The notes beneath the pieces are model-generated. The model did not search any database and was not told the origin of the DNA. It worked only from the letters and a program-made list of their open reading frames with translations. DNA of 64,000 nucleotides from Pleurodeles waltl (taxonomy: Eukaryota > Chordata > Amphibia > Caudata > Salamandridae): assembly GCF_031143425.1 (NCBI RefSeq), contig NC_090437.1:845879978-845943977 (forward strand). The letters run 5' to 3'. This document shows positions 20,990 through 34,019 of this stretch, piece by piece. Position 1 is the first letter of the stretch, and each line of letters starts with the position of its first letter. Made by a program: the position numbers and the translations under genes.

Positions 20990-21720
20990 CATTTCTTCAG
21001 ATTTGAATTTCAATTTATGGACATCATTTCCCTCCTTTTTGGGTGAACCACAGTCATAGTAGTAGCTGCATCTGGAGAAATCGTATCAGCAGTAGGAGCA
21101 GTAATAATTCTACAAGGATCTGTTACATTTTCAGGTGGAGCAGTAGGCATTGAAAATGTACTTGGGCCTATTGCTCCCATATTTTGGGGTGGTCTAGGTG
21201 TTTGCAAATCATATGAAAGAGGTCTGAAGTCTAGTAAGTCATCTAAAAAAATCCTCCTCATCTTTATTAATTTAATTATTTCTCTGTCATTTCTATTTTC
21301 TTCATTTTTGTCATTCATTTTCTTTTTATCCGACTCATTGACAATTTCAAGAACCACAACCACATTCTGCATGCCCATCTTGATTCCGGCCAGTAGCTCA
21401 CATCATTTTTAACCAGACCCTTCTTTATTTTAAGCTCCTTTTCTATTGCAACAAGGTTCCATTCATTTAATGTCTTAAAATGTACAATTCTCTGTTGCGG
21501 GTTTCTCTCAAGCATTCTCTGCCTCAAATATTCAAGCTTTCTCACAATGTAAGAACCTTCTAAAGGAAATTGTATGTTTTTTGTCAGAAGAGGTAATCTT
21601 GTTCCATTATTTTACATAGGCACATGAAAACACAAATTCAAATCTTCTGGAGGAATCTTTTCTCCCTCAATTTCTGGAACTTTAGGCTTTTGAACATTTT
21701 CGCTCGAACTTATTATGCAC
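20990..21720 (-). pseudogene. Possible gag-like retroelement frame (weak)
   Basis: Two minus-strand frames follow each other. 21545-21315 (LKTLNEWNLVAIEKE-like, Lys/Glu/Arg-rich) and 21378-21010 (MGMQNVVVVLEIVNE; then a Pro-rich segment PLSYDLQTPRPPQNMGAIGP). A charged helix region followed by a Pro-rich segment resembles some retroviral or LTR-element gag proteins. No zinc knuckle, protease or RT motif is adjacent. I do not recognise a specific family; chance open frames in AT-rich DNA remain possible. Confidence 0.25.
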
Positions 21721-22737
21721 AAACCACCTAATACAAACCATTAACCAGTCACCACACAGATATAGCAAAGGTCAATCAATTGCAGCACAACCTACTGCAA
21801 CAACTGACCAATAACTGCTTGACTTGCTGTGATGCTTACTAATCCCAGAACGACTAACCAAATCACTACAATGCAATGTTTTTCACACTGTAACAAAAAT
21901 ACATAAACAAACAACAAACCCACTTGTCTGTTTACAAAAAGGAAAAGTAAGTACATCAATTTCATTCAGAAAATAATAATATTGTGCTAAGGCAATTTTC
22001 TGACCGGCAGCAAACCTACACTGATCAGTGGGTCTATTTCTGTACAGAGAAATAAACAAACAGGTTAATACCCATTCAAAACTTCTATTAAATGAGAAAT
22101 GTCTTATCTCAGTGTGAATTTGGCACCTCACAAAGCACACTACCACTTTGTAAATGAGTTCAACAATGTATCTTGAGATCTTGAATTTTGACGAATCTAT
22201 TCACCTTGAAACATGCTCAACAATAAAGAAAAAAAATCAACATGTTCAATGTTAATACAAATATAATAATATAACCACCAAAGTCACAGTATTTAAACCC
22301 CTTAAAAACTCACCAATCAAAGGCGCATAACCAGAAAGCTAAAATACACTGTAATTCATGCTACCACACCAATCCACACTCACAAACTATAAATCCCACA
22401 ATGTACTACTGGTGAAAAATATGCTAGCAGAGTAATGCATAATCAACCACAATTCATTCTGCCCATCTAATGCTCACAGTTCTTCATTCAGGAACACCTG
22501 AGGGGCACAGAAACATTGGAAATAATTAAATTTGGTGAGATCATGGAAACCGAGTTATTTCTGCTTGGACCCAGAACGGCAACAATTGCATCTCTAGATA
22601 GATTTTTTATGTTCTGTTTCAGTTTCCATTATGGGCAACCACAACTGCTGACATTATTCTTGATAATCTGACATGTTCAAAATAAACTGCCTAAAGTGGA
22701 GTCGGGCGACTGTGTTCTTCTCAAGAATAGAGGAGGC
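21721..22737. other. Unassigned AT-rich sequence
   Basis: No gene or clear repeat boundary seen. An 87-codon minus-strand open frame at 21883-22146 shows no motif I know. Confidence 0.4.
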
Positions 22738-22892
22738 CAGTGGCGTAGCGTGGGGCGGCAGCACCGGGCGCAACATCTTGGAAGAGACTAAATCCACGGG
22801 TTAGGGGGCGCAAATTACTTGCCTTCCCCCGGGTTAGGGGGCGCAAATTACTTGCCTTGCCCCGGGTGCTGACAACCCACGCTACGCCACTG
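22738..22892. mobile_element. hAT-type MITE with 8-bp target duplication
   Basis: This is a 155-bp element with terminal inverted repeats cagtggcgtagcgtggg / cccacgctacgccactg. The flanks gaggaggc (22730-22737) and gatgaggc (22893-22900) match at seven of eight positions. CAGTGGCGTAGC ends and 8-bp duplications are typical of the hAT superfamily. There is no coding capacity. Its centre is a tandem duplication (22798-22863). Confidence 0.85.
22798..22863. repeat. 33-bp tandem duplication inside the hAT MITE
   Basis: Two head-to-tail copies (22798-22830 and 22831-22863) of gggttagggggcgcaaatta... differ at a single position near the end of the unit. Confidence 0.9.
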
Positions 22893-22900
22893 GATGAGGC

Positions 22901-24927
22901 AATGTGTCCTTAAAGAGAAGATTCACAGCAGCATTTTAAACAGCAATCTGTAAGAATTAGCTTCGACTCAAAGAGGCTTGAGATCAGTTATTTTGAAACC
23001 ATTAAGGTTTATTAATGTATTGAAGTACCATACAAAAGGCAAGAAATATATCAAAAGCAATTCAAATGCATAATATTTCAATCATATGCAAAAAGTTTAG
23101 ACACCATTCGTACAGATGTAGCATGAGCAAATTTGGAAAAAAGTCAAGTCAAGAAAATACAGAAATCAATAAGAAATTGTGCTGCATCCTTAAAGACCAA
23201 GAAGATCTTCCCTGGCTCACTCCCAGCAATCATTCTTTTTCACAATAAAAAGCAATGGAAGTTGTATAGTCATCACAGGGTGAGCAAATGTATCAAGTCA
23301 TCATCATATCAAAATACAGCATCTATCCCCCTAAATTAATAATATTGACGGTCCTTGAGTTACATAAACAATAAAAGCCTTCTGAATGAATAGTGCTACA
23401 GTAAACAGAGAAGGAAGAGACTTTGGAAAGCAACAATTTACCTAAGGAACAGAGTGTCAACACAAAGCATCAGTACATATTTCACTGCTTATGGTGTCAA
23501 TGAGACCTAGTTCAGCCTATGTCAAGAAAATGCAGTTCTGTACATCACAGCATTGTTTTAATTGAAAAATGTTCGTAATACTAAGAAAATATTAGTTAAA
23601 CCCAAATAGCACCAACAAACATGAATCAGCAACAATATTGGAATGGTTTTTATGTCACAGAAAGTCCATTCCAAGATCAATTCCATGTGTGAGCATGCCT
23701 CATGATACATGTGTAAGCATGCATGGTGATACACTGGGATACTTTTGGCATTAGCCAGTACCAATGCCAACGCAAACAAACATTAACAAAGCGTATAACT
23801 TTGCATCTACAGCCGAGATTGACTGGCTTTGTCAATGCTTGTGTTGAGCATTCTGAACAATGCTTTAATAAATTTCATGTGAACTCACGCAACTAGTGTA
23901 ACCAGTGTCCTCTCATCCCTTGCTATTTCCTGTTTCCCTTCTTCAGGATCATTGGAGAGTTTTAAAAAATATGAAGACTGTTTTTAACACCCAATTTGGA
24001 TTTCATCACCTGACGGCAACTCATGGTCAAGTCATTTTCTGCTTTGGTGTTACAGTGGAAACCATGAAATATCCGTCACCTTTACGCATGTATGCATACC
24101 CTAGAGGGCTTTAATCACTGTGGTGCATCTTTAGATTGTCTCACAATCCTGGTACAATTGTGCATTCTCTTGCTGATACGTAGCCATGTCCAGGAGTGGA
24201 TATTGGGGGGGGCTAAGAAGAAATACACTTTTCTATAGTAAAAGGCAGTGCTCCATATATGCAGAGTACCCATCTCGGGTGGGTTCTAGTTATAAAAACA
24301 GACTAATATTAGTGTGGCTCACTGATCAATAGATGCCCTGACTCTGGAAAGAGGTGAAAGGTCCATTTAGAGCTGATCATTTATTCTAGAAGGTCAATGA
24401 TTCAGGGTGGAGATTCTGTTTATGCAGAGGGAAGTACTCCAAGTGCGGAACAGTGCAAACAGTTGGGAACATGCTGGTTAGTGGATCTTAGTCCTATGGG
24501 GATCTTTAATCATTAGGAAAAATTGTGTTGAGACCACTGAGGCTTTGCGTCTCGGAGATATGTGAGATAGTTTTAGAATTTCTTATTCAGACTGTTGTCT
24601 TTTATTAATGACATATATCAAACAGTTTTTCCTCATTATTAATTATGTGATTCTGTTTAAAGCAAAGACAGGCAGATAGGACTGATAAATCTTTACTTCA
24701 CAGGATGACTCTACAGACACTAACATCATCTGAATAAACATCAGTTTGAAGCTTGAGGGCTGAGAAAGTTCTGCCTTCACAAAATTAATTGTAAACACTG
24801 CGACTGCTGCCTACATTTATGTTGATACTATATATATGCTACATCTCCTGAGATTCAAGGAAGTCTAACTCATTCTGTTTCTGCAGCACCCTACCATGAT
24901 CAATGTTCAGGGTATCTCAGACTAATC
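22901..24927. other. Unassigned AT-rich sequence with a possible dispersed repeat
   Basis: No gene seen. Around 23560-23860 (reading the minus strand) there is loose similarity to 62640-62720 (TTGGGTT, CGAACATTTTT). The segment with agcatgcctcatgatacatg, 23690-23740, recalls the fold-back repeat at 20525-20866. Confidence 0.35.
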
Positions 24928-25166
24928 CCTTGTTAATGTGTAAGATCAGCCACGGCCTCCCAAATTTCTTACAAACAATTGGATTTTGGGAAGACAGACT
25001 CTCTAGCTCTCGATAAATTGGGTAGTAATCTCTCATAAAGATTCCTGGAACATCTAGTACAACCAGTGAAAGTGCTCTGCATGACACCTTCCCCTTATTC
25101 TCAGATTGACACTTATCCGGACATTCATTGGCACTTGCAACATCCTTAAGTGAAGATAAGCTCTAC
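24928..25166 (-). pseudogene. Unrecognised open reading stretch, about 80 codons
   Basis: On the minus strand a stop-free run from about 25164 to the TGA near 24931 reads with protein-like composition. Segments include KDVASANECPDKCQSENKG, LVVLDVPGIFMRDYYPIYR and CKKFGRPWLILHINKG. A neighbouring frame upstream (about 25270-25165) also looks protein-like (LQTLDSARNMLVPLQICD). No start codon fits well and I know no family it belongs to. It may be part of a decayed transposon or viral-type gene, an exon fragment, or chance. Confidence 0.25.
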
Positions 25167-26089
25167 ATTACCTGCATCTAAAATGTCACATATCTGGAGT
25201 GGTACCAACATATTCCTTGCAGAGTCCAGTGTTTGGAGATTTCCCAACACTTGGTTGTCATCGGGAGATGCCTGAGGCTTGGAAAAAAGGTAGAAGTCTA
25301 GGTACTAGAGAAGGGATTTTGCCACACAAAGTGACTCATCCTGGAAGTTCTTAAAGTACCAGATCAATTTCAGGGATCCCTATTCCACATTCTAAAATCC
25401 ATTACTAGGTTTTACAGGTAACTGAGGACGTGCACAGAACGTAGCTGCAGATTGTTTATTTTTGCCCATTTTGTCATGTGGTGAAGAACAAAAATACTAG
25501 CTGAAGGTTCAACCTTATATGAAGGGATGCCAACCTCATCCATTTTTGGTCCTCCAGAAACCACCTCAGTGTTAGAAACCACAAACAGTAGCCAACCAAT
25601 GCAACAAAGTAAGAGAACTTCACCATAGGTATCACTTACCTTTAGTGACTAAAGGCCTGAGTCACAAAATCGAAATAAAGCATTTTAGAGGCTTTTGAAA
25701 AAGCCACTGAGTTTCTAGGACTCTATTACATTTATAGATTTATTAAAGCATTGCAACAATATTTTCAACTCCAAGATTACCACCCACCAATTAAAAGCTA
25801 AAAAAAGAAAATAAATGCCCAATGCTCTTGTACAATGGTAAACAATATTTTTTTTAATTTTTGCCAAGCAAAACTGAACTTGCAGAAAACTAAAATGTCG
25901 GGTAACGCCATTGTTCGACCTGGCTTTTTTGCAGGGTTATCCCCAAACTTTTTGCCTTCTTCCTCCTATTTTTTCTCATCTGTCTTTGTTGGCTTTAGGA
26001 CTCTGTGCACATTACCATGTTTACTAGGTGTTCATATACTTCTTATTAGAATCACAAAACATGTTAAATAGATCACTAGAGTTGGGAGT
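25167..26089. other. Unassigned sequence
   Basis: No gene seen. The region is AT-rich after 25640. Confidence 0.4.
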
Positions 26090-27585
26090 AGTTTCCAACA
26101 GATGAAAACATGCCATCATCCGACCACAGCTGAAAAAAAAAATCACCTAGACCACTTAGATACTTTCAACTCTCACCATATATCACTTCTTCCAGCCATG
26201 GGAAAGATCTTGGAGAAGCATGTTAATAAGACCCTTTCCAATCACCTGGAAGATAATCAACTTCTACATCCCTCGCACATGAGTTTCAGGGTTGAGCATT
26301 GCACAGAATCAGCATTGCTAGTGGTCACAGAGGAACTTAAAAGGATTCTGGATCAGGGAGGAGCAGCCACCATTATTTTGTTAGACCTAAGTGTGGCACT
26401 GTTGATCATAAGATTCTGGTACAGAGACTAAAGAGACAGGAGTGGTAGGTAAGGTGCTGAAATAGATGCAATCCTTCATGGAAGAGCAATATTTTCAAGT
26501 GATGGGAAAATCGTGCTTTTTAGATATTATAGCCTCTAATTGTAGAATGCCCCATGGATCTGCCCTTAGTCCTACCTTTTTCAATATATATTTAAGACCC
26601 CTGGCAAACTTGTGATTGAGCATGGGCTATCTATTGTATTTTATGCAGATGATACCCAATTGGTGGTATCATTTGCAAAAGGGAAAGATCTGGACAGCCT
26701 GCATCTAGCCTTATGCTTAGAGGATATGGCCAAGAGCATAGTAAACTGCTGTCTTAAATGTAATGGAGGGAAAACTGAAGTGATGTTTCTGGGAAATATT
26801 CCACACCAAATATTGATTTAAGATGGCCAGACTGTCTGGGTAACACCCCCACTCCTAAACCTCTCATAACAAATCTTGGCATGTGGTTGGACAACGCCCT
26901 CACAATGGATGCACAGGCAACAAAACTGGCCCATAGCACTGTGGTATACTAAGGGCAATCCGGAACTCATTAAACTACTCCCAGAAAAACCGAGAAGAAC
27001 AGGGGTACACGTCTTGGTAACCTTGCACCTGGACTACGGGAACTCTATATACTTAGGCTCCCCAAAATATGTTATGAAAAAGTTGCAAGTAGTACGAAAC
27101 GCAGCTGCCAGAACGCTAAAGAAAATCCCTAAAACAGAATCAACATAAGAGGCACTGTAAACACTGAACTGACTGCCCACCAAAGCAAGAATCAAGTTCA
27201 AAACCTTAAGCTTAGTGCATAAACTGGTTCATGACAAAAGTCTGCAGAAATTGAGAGACATACTGGCACGGTATCACCCTATTAGACCCCTCAGATCAGC
27301 TCAGGGCAACTTTCTGAAGGTTCCACGAATTAGGAAATCTAATGGGGAGGGAGAACCTTATTCTATCTTGCTCTACAGCTTCGGAACTCCCTGCCGATAG
27401 AGATAAGACTGACAACTTATGAGCCAAGATTTAAGAAGATGATAAAACCAGGCTCTTTCCAATACTTAATCAATAACCAAATCACTATCTGACATGAGTG
27501 CATAACAGTTGATCTTCCTTTCACCTAGTGCTGTGAAGCCCTTGGGTAGCCATGCACTCTACCAATTCACAATTATCACTGTTAA
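26090..27585 (+). pseudogene. L2/CR1-type LINE: RT and 3' end (broken)
   Basis: Frame 26102-26431 carries HHISLLPAMGKILEKHVNKT and ESALLVVTEELKRILDQGG, the early RT motifs (RPISLLP...KILEK), followed by IILLDLSVALL where the first catalytic Asp sits. 26612-26821 carries IVFYADDTQLVVSFAKG, with the YADD catalytic box at 26642-26653, and NGGKTEVMFLG. 26876-27148 and 27215-27400 continue with NLGMWLDN-, HLDYGNSIY- and LVHKLVHDKSL-like C-terminal motifs. The 3' UTR has ctgtgaagcccttgggtagc, as in L2/CR1 elements. The endonuclease is absent (5' truncated) and several stops are present. LTR element D follows directly. Confidence 0.83.
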
Positions 27586-27589
27586 TCAG

Positions 27590-29777
27590 TGCGTAAGTGC
27601 ATATTCTCTCTGTCCAATATATTTTGGTAATTGGTTTCTCCATGACTGGCATATCTTAATTACTGGTAAGTCCCTAGTAAAGTGCATGGTGTGTACCCAG
27701 GGACTATAAATCAAATAGTACTAGTGGGCCTGCAGCACTGATTATGCCACTCACTTGAGTAGCCCTGCAAACATGTCTCAAGCCTGCCATTGCAGTGTCT
27801 GTGTGTGCAGTACTAAACTGCCATTTCAACCTGACAAATGCACCCCCTTGCCAGGCCCAAACCTTCCTTTTTATTACCTGTAAGTTACCCCTAAGGTAGG
27901 CCCAAGCTAGCCCCATGGGCAGGGTACAGGGTATTTAAAAGGTAGGACATGTAATGGTGTGTTTTACATGTCTTCATAGTGAAATACTGCTAACTTTGGT
28001 TTGCACTATTGCAAGACCTGTTTCTCCCATAGGGTAAAATGGGGAATGCCTTGAAATGTCTTTTAAGTGTGATTACCCATTGGGAGTAGGTAGCGATTTG
28101 GAGTTTGGGGTCTCTTAACACATATTTTAAAAATACATCTTTTGTTGAAGCTTTTTTTCGAATTGTAGGTTTCAAAATGCCACTTTTAGAAAGAGAGCAT
28201 TTTCATGCATAACCACTCTGTGCCTCTGCCTGTCTGTGGACTACATGTCTGGGTCAGGATGACAGTTGGGCTGTTTGTGCATTCCCTCTAGACAGTCACA
28301 CAAAGGGAGCTGAGGTGTACCCTGATGGCCCATCACCAGGCCTTCCTAAGCTAGAGTGGTGGGAGGAGCTGACACTTTCACCTGAATAGGGCTGTGCCTG
28401 TCCATACAAAACCCCCTGTAGCGTGTCTGTGGTCAGGTCAGGGAAAGACAAGGTCCTGTGCACTACAAAGACTTCTCCTTGAAGTTTGCCTACTTCAAAG
28501 ACAGAAATGGGTATAATACTGGACCTTTGACACCACATAGTTAGAACGCTTCTGACTGAGGACATTCTGCTGGGAAGAACAACTGGTTGCTGTAGGAGGG
28601 GCTGCTACTCTGCCAGATTCTTTGTTGTGATAGCCTGCTGCTGGCTGCTTCTGTCCTGGGAATGAAAGGACAGGAATTTGCTTTTTTATAACCTGCTTTC
28701 TAAGGATCTCAAAGGGCTTGAACTGAGCTTGCCTCTTGTAAAGAAGTCTAAGGGCCATCAAAGACTTCACCTGCCAGCGCCTGGGCTCTCTTGCTGAGTG
28801 TCCCAAGTGAGCTCCGGAGCAACCAAGAATAAACTAAGCACATCAACTCCAGAGCAGCTTCGTAACCGGTGCCACTGTCTGACTCGGTGCCTCTGTCTGC
28901 ACCGGAGCCGCGGTCTTCACTGAGTGCAACGACTGTGACCTACAGCACAGGCCAGATGCTGCTGCAGTGCCTCTGAAGTCCCGCCATAGCGTGAGTTCTG
29001 AGTGCTGCATCACTGATGTCCGTGGCATCCAAATCCTTCGCAGCACCTGTGGCCCTGTGGTGTGATCACTACACCGCAAAGTTGACACCGAGCACTTTGA
29101 CCTCTTGGATTCATTGACCCCGCCTTATCATAAGGAACTGATGCCTCACAACCAATGCTGCATCACCGTCCCTGCAACCGTAAGGAACTGAGGCCTCACC
29201 TCCCCTGCCTAGCAGTAAGGAAACAATGCCTCACCTCCCTGGTAGCACTAAGGCACCAACAACACACTGACTACAGCGATGCCCCACCTCCCCGACTCTT
29301 CCTTTCAACTCAACTTCTTTCTTTCATAATAGTTTTCCAAGACACTGTACCTGAGGTCCATGCAACTCCATGACTGGCCTGCACTCCCTTGCGAGTGGCG
29401 TCAGACTGTTGGAAGTGACTCTGTCAAGATGCTGTGATAGCCCCAGTTGGAGCTATTGCGTTTCTATGCGCTATACTAAGATTTAATCTTTGTAAATTTG
29501 TATCTTTACTTGTGTGTGTGTTGCATTTCTGTCTGGTTTTACTCCGATAAATATTGACTATTTTTCTAAACTGGTATGGAGTACTTTTGTTGTGTTTTCA
29601 CTGTGTTACTGTGTGTGAGTACACATTCTTTACACATTTCCTCTGAGATAAGCCAAACTCCTTGAGCCAAGCTGTCAGTGGTTATCTTAGCTGTGTGACT
29701 TCCTTACCCAAACTAGAGTGAGGGCCCCTACTTGTAAAGGGTACAAACCACTGCCAACAGAGACCTCATTTCTAACA
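27590..29777 (-). mobile_element. Long LTR-like element D (5'- or 3'-truncated)
   Basis: This is homologous along its whole length to element E (59797-61716). Shared landmarks are tggtaagtccctagtaaagt, gatggcccatcaccagg, tagggctgtgcctctcc-like text, atctatttttctaaactg and a right end ...tttctaaca. The right terminus TCTAACA is the complement of TGTTAGA, an LTR-type end. About 118 bp present at the left of E is missing here. No coding frame is recognisable. The family is probably a long solo LTR or a non-autonomous element; strand is set by the TGTTAGA end. Confidence 0.65.
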
Positions 29778-31482
29778 ACCATTGAGGGCCAACAACTACT
29801 GGCTTTGTGAAAGCATGTTTCTTGTGTTCTCTTTGGAGAAAATACTTTTGCCGTGGAAGAAATCCCTTTGGCTTCAGCCTAAAATAAGTATGAGGGTGTT
29901 GCCCCTTTTCCCATATGCAATAGGCAGTTACTTCTGTCTTTCATGGGAGCGAAAGCATGTGCATTCTCAAGGTAGGAAACTAGATGCATGAACTATATGA
30001 AGATCCCCACACCTATGGACTGTGGCTGCTCATCTACTAAAATGGCCACAATTCCCACTGAAAATCTTACATTTTCAAAAAGCACAGCTGGCCAGTCCGC
30101 TGTGCTTGTGAGAAAGCCTCTGGGACTGGGTTTATTTAGTAATTTAAAACATGTCTTATATCAACTGAGGAAATGATTTTCTAAGGATCAGGTAGCACAT
30201 CATTTGCTGTTTTTGAACAGCACTGTGATGTCACTAGATCCTTTTTGTATTGCAAGGATGTACACATTTTTCAGAGAACAAACTGGCGATTCATCAGTAT
30301 TCATAGAAATTCTATGTCATTTTTATTTATGAGGCAGGATTCCAGGGCCAGACTAGGGGAACCAAAGCCAGCCCTGGTAGAAATGCTTGAAGGAGTGCCA
30401 CTCCCTGTGTCTCAGTGTGCTAGCTCTCTCTGTCCATCCATCCATTCTCTCTCTCCTCTTTCTCTCATCCTTGCTTTTTCTCTGCCTTCCTCCTCCTTCC
30501 CTCTCTTTCTCTCTCTCATGAATCCTCCATGTGCCTGCTGCAGTTAACATTCTGGAGCTGAGGGATGTGACAGAGGCACCAGGGACAGCCCTCAGCTTAC
30601 AAAACAGACCTCCAAGGGCCCCAGCCCACTTGGGAAATGTCCAGTGGAATAAAAGGCATGTCCAACCCGGCTGGATTCACTCTGCAAATCTTTCTGCATG
30701 TTTACCAATGCAGTAATGAAAGACTGCAAGTGGCAGTACACCTCCATAACACACTGGCAGGATAGAACAAAATATGTAACAAAAATGGCATGATGCAAAT
30801 TTCTGTCATTGGATCATTGCCTGATCCCATCATAAACCTGTTGCACATATTTCCATAATGGAAGATGTTCCTCAAAGTCAGCTTCACTTTTTGAATCAAA
30901 ACCACCCAAAGGTGGAGCTATCAGCAGTGCAGCCGGTGGATTGCACCATGGCCCAGATTTGAGAGCCGTCCGGTTCTGCCTACACCAGATGCTGCTATAG
31001 AGCTGATCTGCACAAGGCCCGTGCTGAAATATCATGGCTGGTGAAAGGGGCTGGATTCTCAGCACTGTGATGTAAGAACGGGTCATTTAAAGAGCACTGC
31101 ACAAGCTTTTATTGGATTTGGAGACACAGAGGCATGTGTTGCACACTGCTTTATAAGTTGAGGCTGGGACAGCAGTACCCGTGCTGTGCTCGAATTGTGC
31201 TGGCTTGCCATCTGCACTCAGTAGAACATTATGCCTCATTCAAAGTGCTAAACTGGTACACCAATCCTGGTGCAAGAGTGGAACAGCAGACAGCTCGCAG
31301 TGAAAGCACTGGGCCATTGGCTGTACTACAGGCAACAGGTACTCATAGTTTAGCTTTATAATTAACAATCAGTGCATTTATTTTCATGTCACCAGAATGT
31401 ATTTATGTGTTTTAAATATCAGTCTGCCCTACAATGCTATTCGTGTCAGTGATCGACTGAAGTTCAGATGTAATCCTGTTAT
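29778..31482. other. Unassigned sequence with a pyrimidine tract
   Basis: No gene seen. 30427-30520 is a CT-rich simple-sequence tract (tctctctctcctctttctct and similar). Confidence 0.45.
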
Positions 31483-31489
31483 AAACTAG

Positions 31490-31575
31490 GGGTGGGCAGT
31501 AAACTCCGCTACACAGGGCGGAGTTCATGGAGTTTTGTCCACTCCACTCTCAGAGTTCGGGAAAAGCTCAAACAA
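31490..31575. repeat. Fragment of a dispersed repeat shared with 53410-53485
   Basis: gggtgggcagtaaactccgc and gggcggagttcatggagttt form a short internal duplication. The reverse complement of 53410-53485 (tggtgggcggagtttatgta) matches this block. The gggtgggc edge suggests a DNA-transposon terminus, but no second end was found. Confidence 0.45.
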
Positions 31576-31969
31576 ACAAGTCAAGGTGGCGTTTTACTCG
31601 TGCGAGTATCACCAGCGTTTAGATGCTGAGTACAAGTGAGAAAAACCGAGTGCTAGGATGAGTCCAGAGTGATTTCTCAATGTGGGCACTCACGGCAGGC
31701 AGATGAGAGACAAACATAATAAACGTGTTGTCTAATTTGGAAACCCTAACCCCTGATCTTAAATACTATTAAAGCAAGTTGTCTTCCACTGACTATCAGT
31801 CTGTGTGCACACCCCAATGGGTGGGCTGAATTGAATTTAGAAAACCTCCAACCTGTCCAGTAAAGTTATATTTTTGTTTTTTATATTTGTTTGTTAATTG
31901 AACAAATATGTTATCATCTGCGTATTTTATGAATGCTTGTGTATTTATTTTTGTGTATTGTTTAATAGT

Positions 31970-32122
31970 TCAAATCATCAAAATTGCTTAGGATTGGGTC
32001 CTTGTGTAACACCAATGTCTCAGTAGGGTTCCCCAGATTCCAATAATGATTCAACAGGGATTCCCGGATTTCAGTAATGATTACATGGTCGTCACAGAAG
32101 TCAAAAGTTTAAGAACCGCTGC
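31970..32122 (-). mobile_element. hAT (Charlie-like) MITE fragment
   Basis: On the minus strand the sequence starts gcagcggttcttaaactttt and continues gacttctgtgacgaccatgt. This resembles the CAGTGGTTCTTAAACTTTT terminus of Charlie-type hAT MITEs. A short internal direct repeat (gattccaataatgattcaac / gatttcagtaatgattacat on the plus strand) is present. The other terminus is not visible, so this is a fragment. Confidence 0.6.
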
Positions 32123-34019
32123 CCTAACCCATTTTTACACTCTATGCAATACTTTACTGAATAAATCCTTTGGTTTTTAACTTTCATGAGTCTGCTTTTG
32201 AATTATTGTATTTCCTAAACTATATAGTATTGCATACATTGTACTATTTATCCACATTCCTATTGCTTCTAAGAACATTTTCATGGTTCACCTTTAAAAC
32301 AAACTCAACAGCTAGGTAATTCTATGGTGCCCCAGGTCACTCTGATATGAGAAAACGTACTACCTCCCAGGTCCCAACCATGGACATTATTAAGGGATCG
32401 CCATGTGTCGCAGCTGCAACCCCTGGCTTAGCCCTTGCTACCCATGGCCGTGCCTTTGCGACCCCTGGCCTCAGAGGTGGCAACTTCAGTGCCAGGAACC
32501 CAGTGGCAGCTGGCTCCACTCTTTGTTTTCTGTCAATATTTTTATGACACTATTAGTGAATAACAATATATTATTCACTATTAGTTTAAAGAAATGGAGT
32601 ACAATTAGCTGGAATATGCACTTCCATGGCAGCTGAGGTAAGTAAAAAATGCTTTTAAATGTCTGGTGTGTGCAAGCTTGCAGGAGAGAGTATGTTTATG
32701 TGAGTGAGAATGTATGTAAGTGTGAATTTGTGAGTATGTGTAAGTATGTGTGTGTGAGTGAAAGTTGAGATCAAATGGCATGTGATGTAACTTCTGCTAA
32801 CCCTGGCATTTTGGTGAATTGACGTCTATGCTACCGACCACTAAGCAAGTGAAGAATTTGAGTCAGAGTAGGACATAGTCTTGAAAAGTGAATCTGAAAC
32901 ATCCGAACTGCATACACGTGGCTGCCAGCTATTATAGATTCGGGGTTAAGACAATTAAAAAATATGTCTACTGATCCTTTTTTAAACTATAATCCTCTTA
33001 ATAAATCATTTATTTTGTGCATGAAAGTGAATACCATTCCTTTAATGGCGTACATATCTGCCATGCCTTGGCTAGTACACATAAATCTTCCCCTGATATT
33101 TACAAAAGAAAGATATATTTAAAACGACTTATTTATTAACTTAGGGCATATGTTGTCCTTTGCATGACTCACGATACTAAAACACCTTGTAAATTCACTG
33201 TTACTATTTGTTCAGCTGCTCATAATGCCGGTGATCCTGCGATGTCATTGAAATAAAACCAGCTTTGCATAATTATAGCAGGGAGGGGTAAATGTGATAA
33301 TGTTGCAACATTAATTTTTAGATTCTTTGCAGTGTATTCCAAGGAACATAAACGGGGATGGATTGACATTAAAAACAGCTGACGTGAATACTATATTTTT
33401 TTGTACAGTGCAGGGAATATATGCACATAAACTAGAAGATACTTCCGTGTTTTTCAACCAAGAGAGGGGCTCTACCTCTGAGCTTTGCCATTCGGTTGAA
33501 CTGTTAATTTCTAATTTGCACTAAACATTCACTGTAGAACTCAAATGCTCGTAAAACATATTAAGACTCTCTAGCCCTGGTATACACATTTAAACTAATT
33601 CAGGTTTCCTCGTTGCAAAAATGATGGCTGAAGAATTTAAATCTCTGAAATAATTGTCAAAATGTATCATTTGCTTCGTGATGCATAATTGTCCAAATTC
33701 GAACCCAATGAAGACCAACGTATGTTTAATTTTCTCTATTTAATGTTATGGTTTTGCATTCGTGCCCTAAGATGGCAAGCAGCTGTACGCCCCTGCGCCC
33801 AACTGCAGAACACCTACTGAACTAGCAGTTAATAAACTCCACAATGAGTGATTAAGTACCAGTACCTTTCTTAGGAACAAATATAACATTAGACACTGGC
33901 ATGAATAATTTTCCAATTCAAGGGTATAGTGTCATAAAGGGTATAGTGGCTAAAGTTACGCTATGTCGTGTTAGCAGTTAATTAGAAAACACTCATACAG
34001 GCAGATGAATACTGAAGCA
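32123..34019. other. Unassigned AT-rich sequence
   Basis: No gene seen. Short gt-rich simple sequence lies at about 32690-32765. Confidence 0.45.

Noticed and set aside
22730..22900. Inverted repeat considered as a rho-independent terminator or structured RNA
   Set aside because: The 7-of-8 target duplication and CAGTGGCGTAGC ends identify a hAT MITE.
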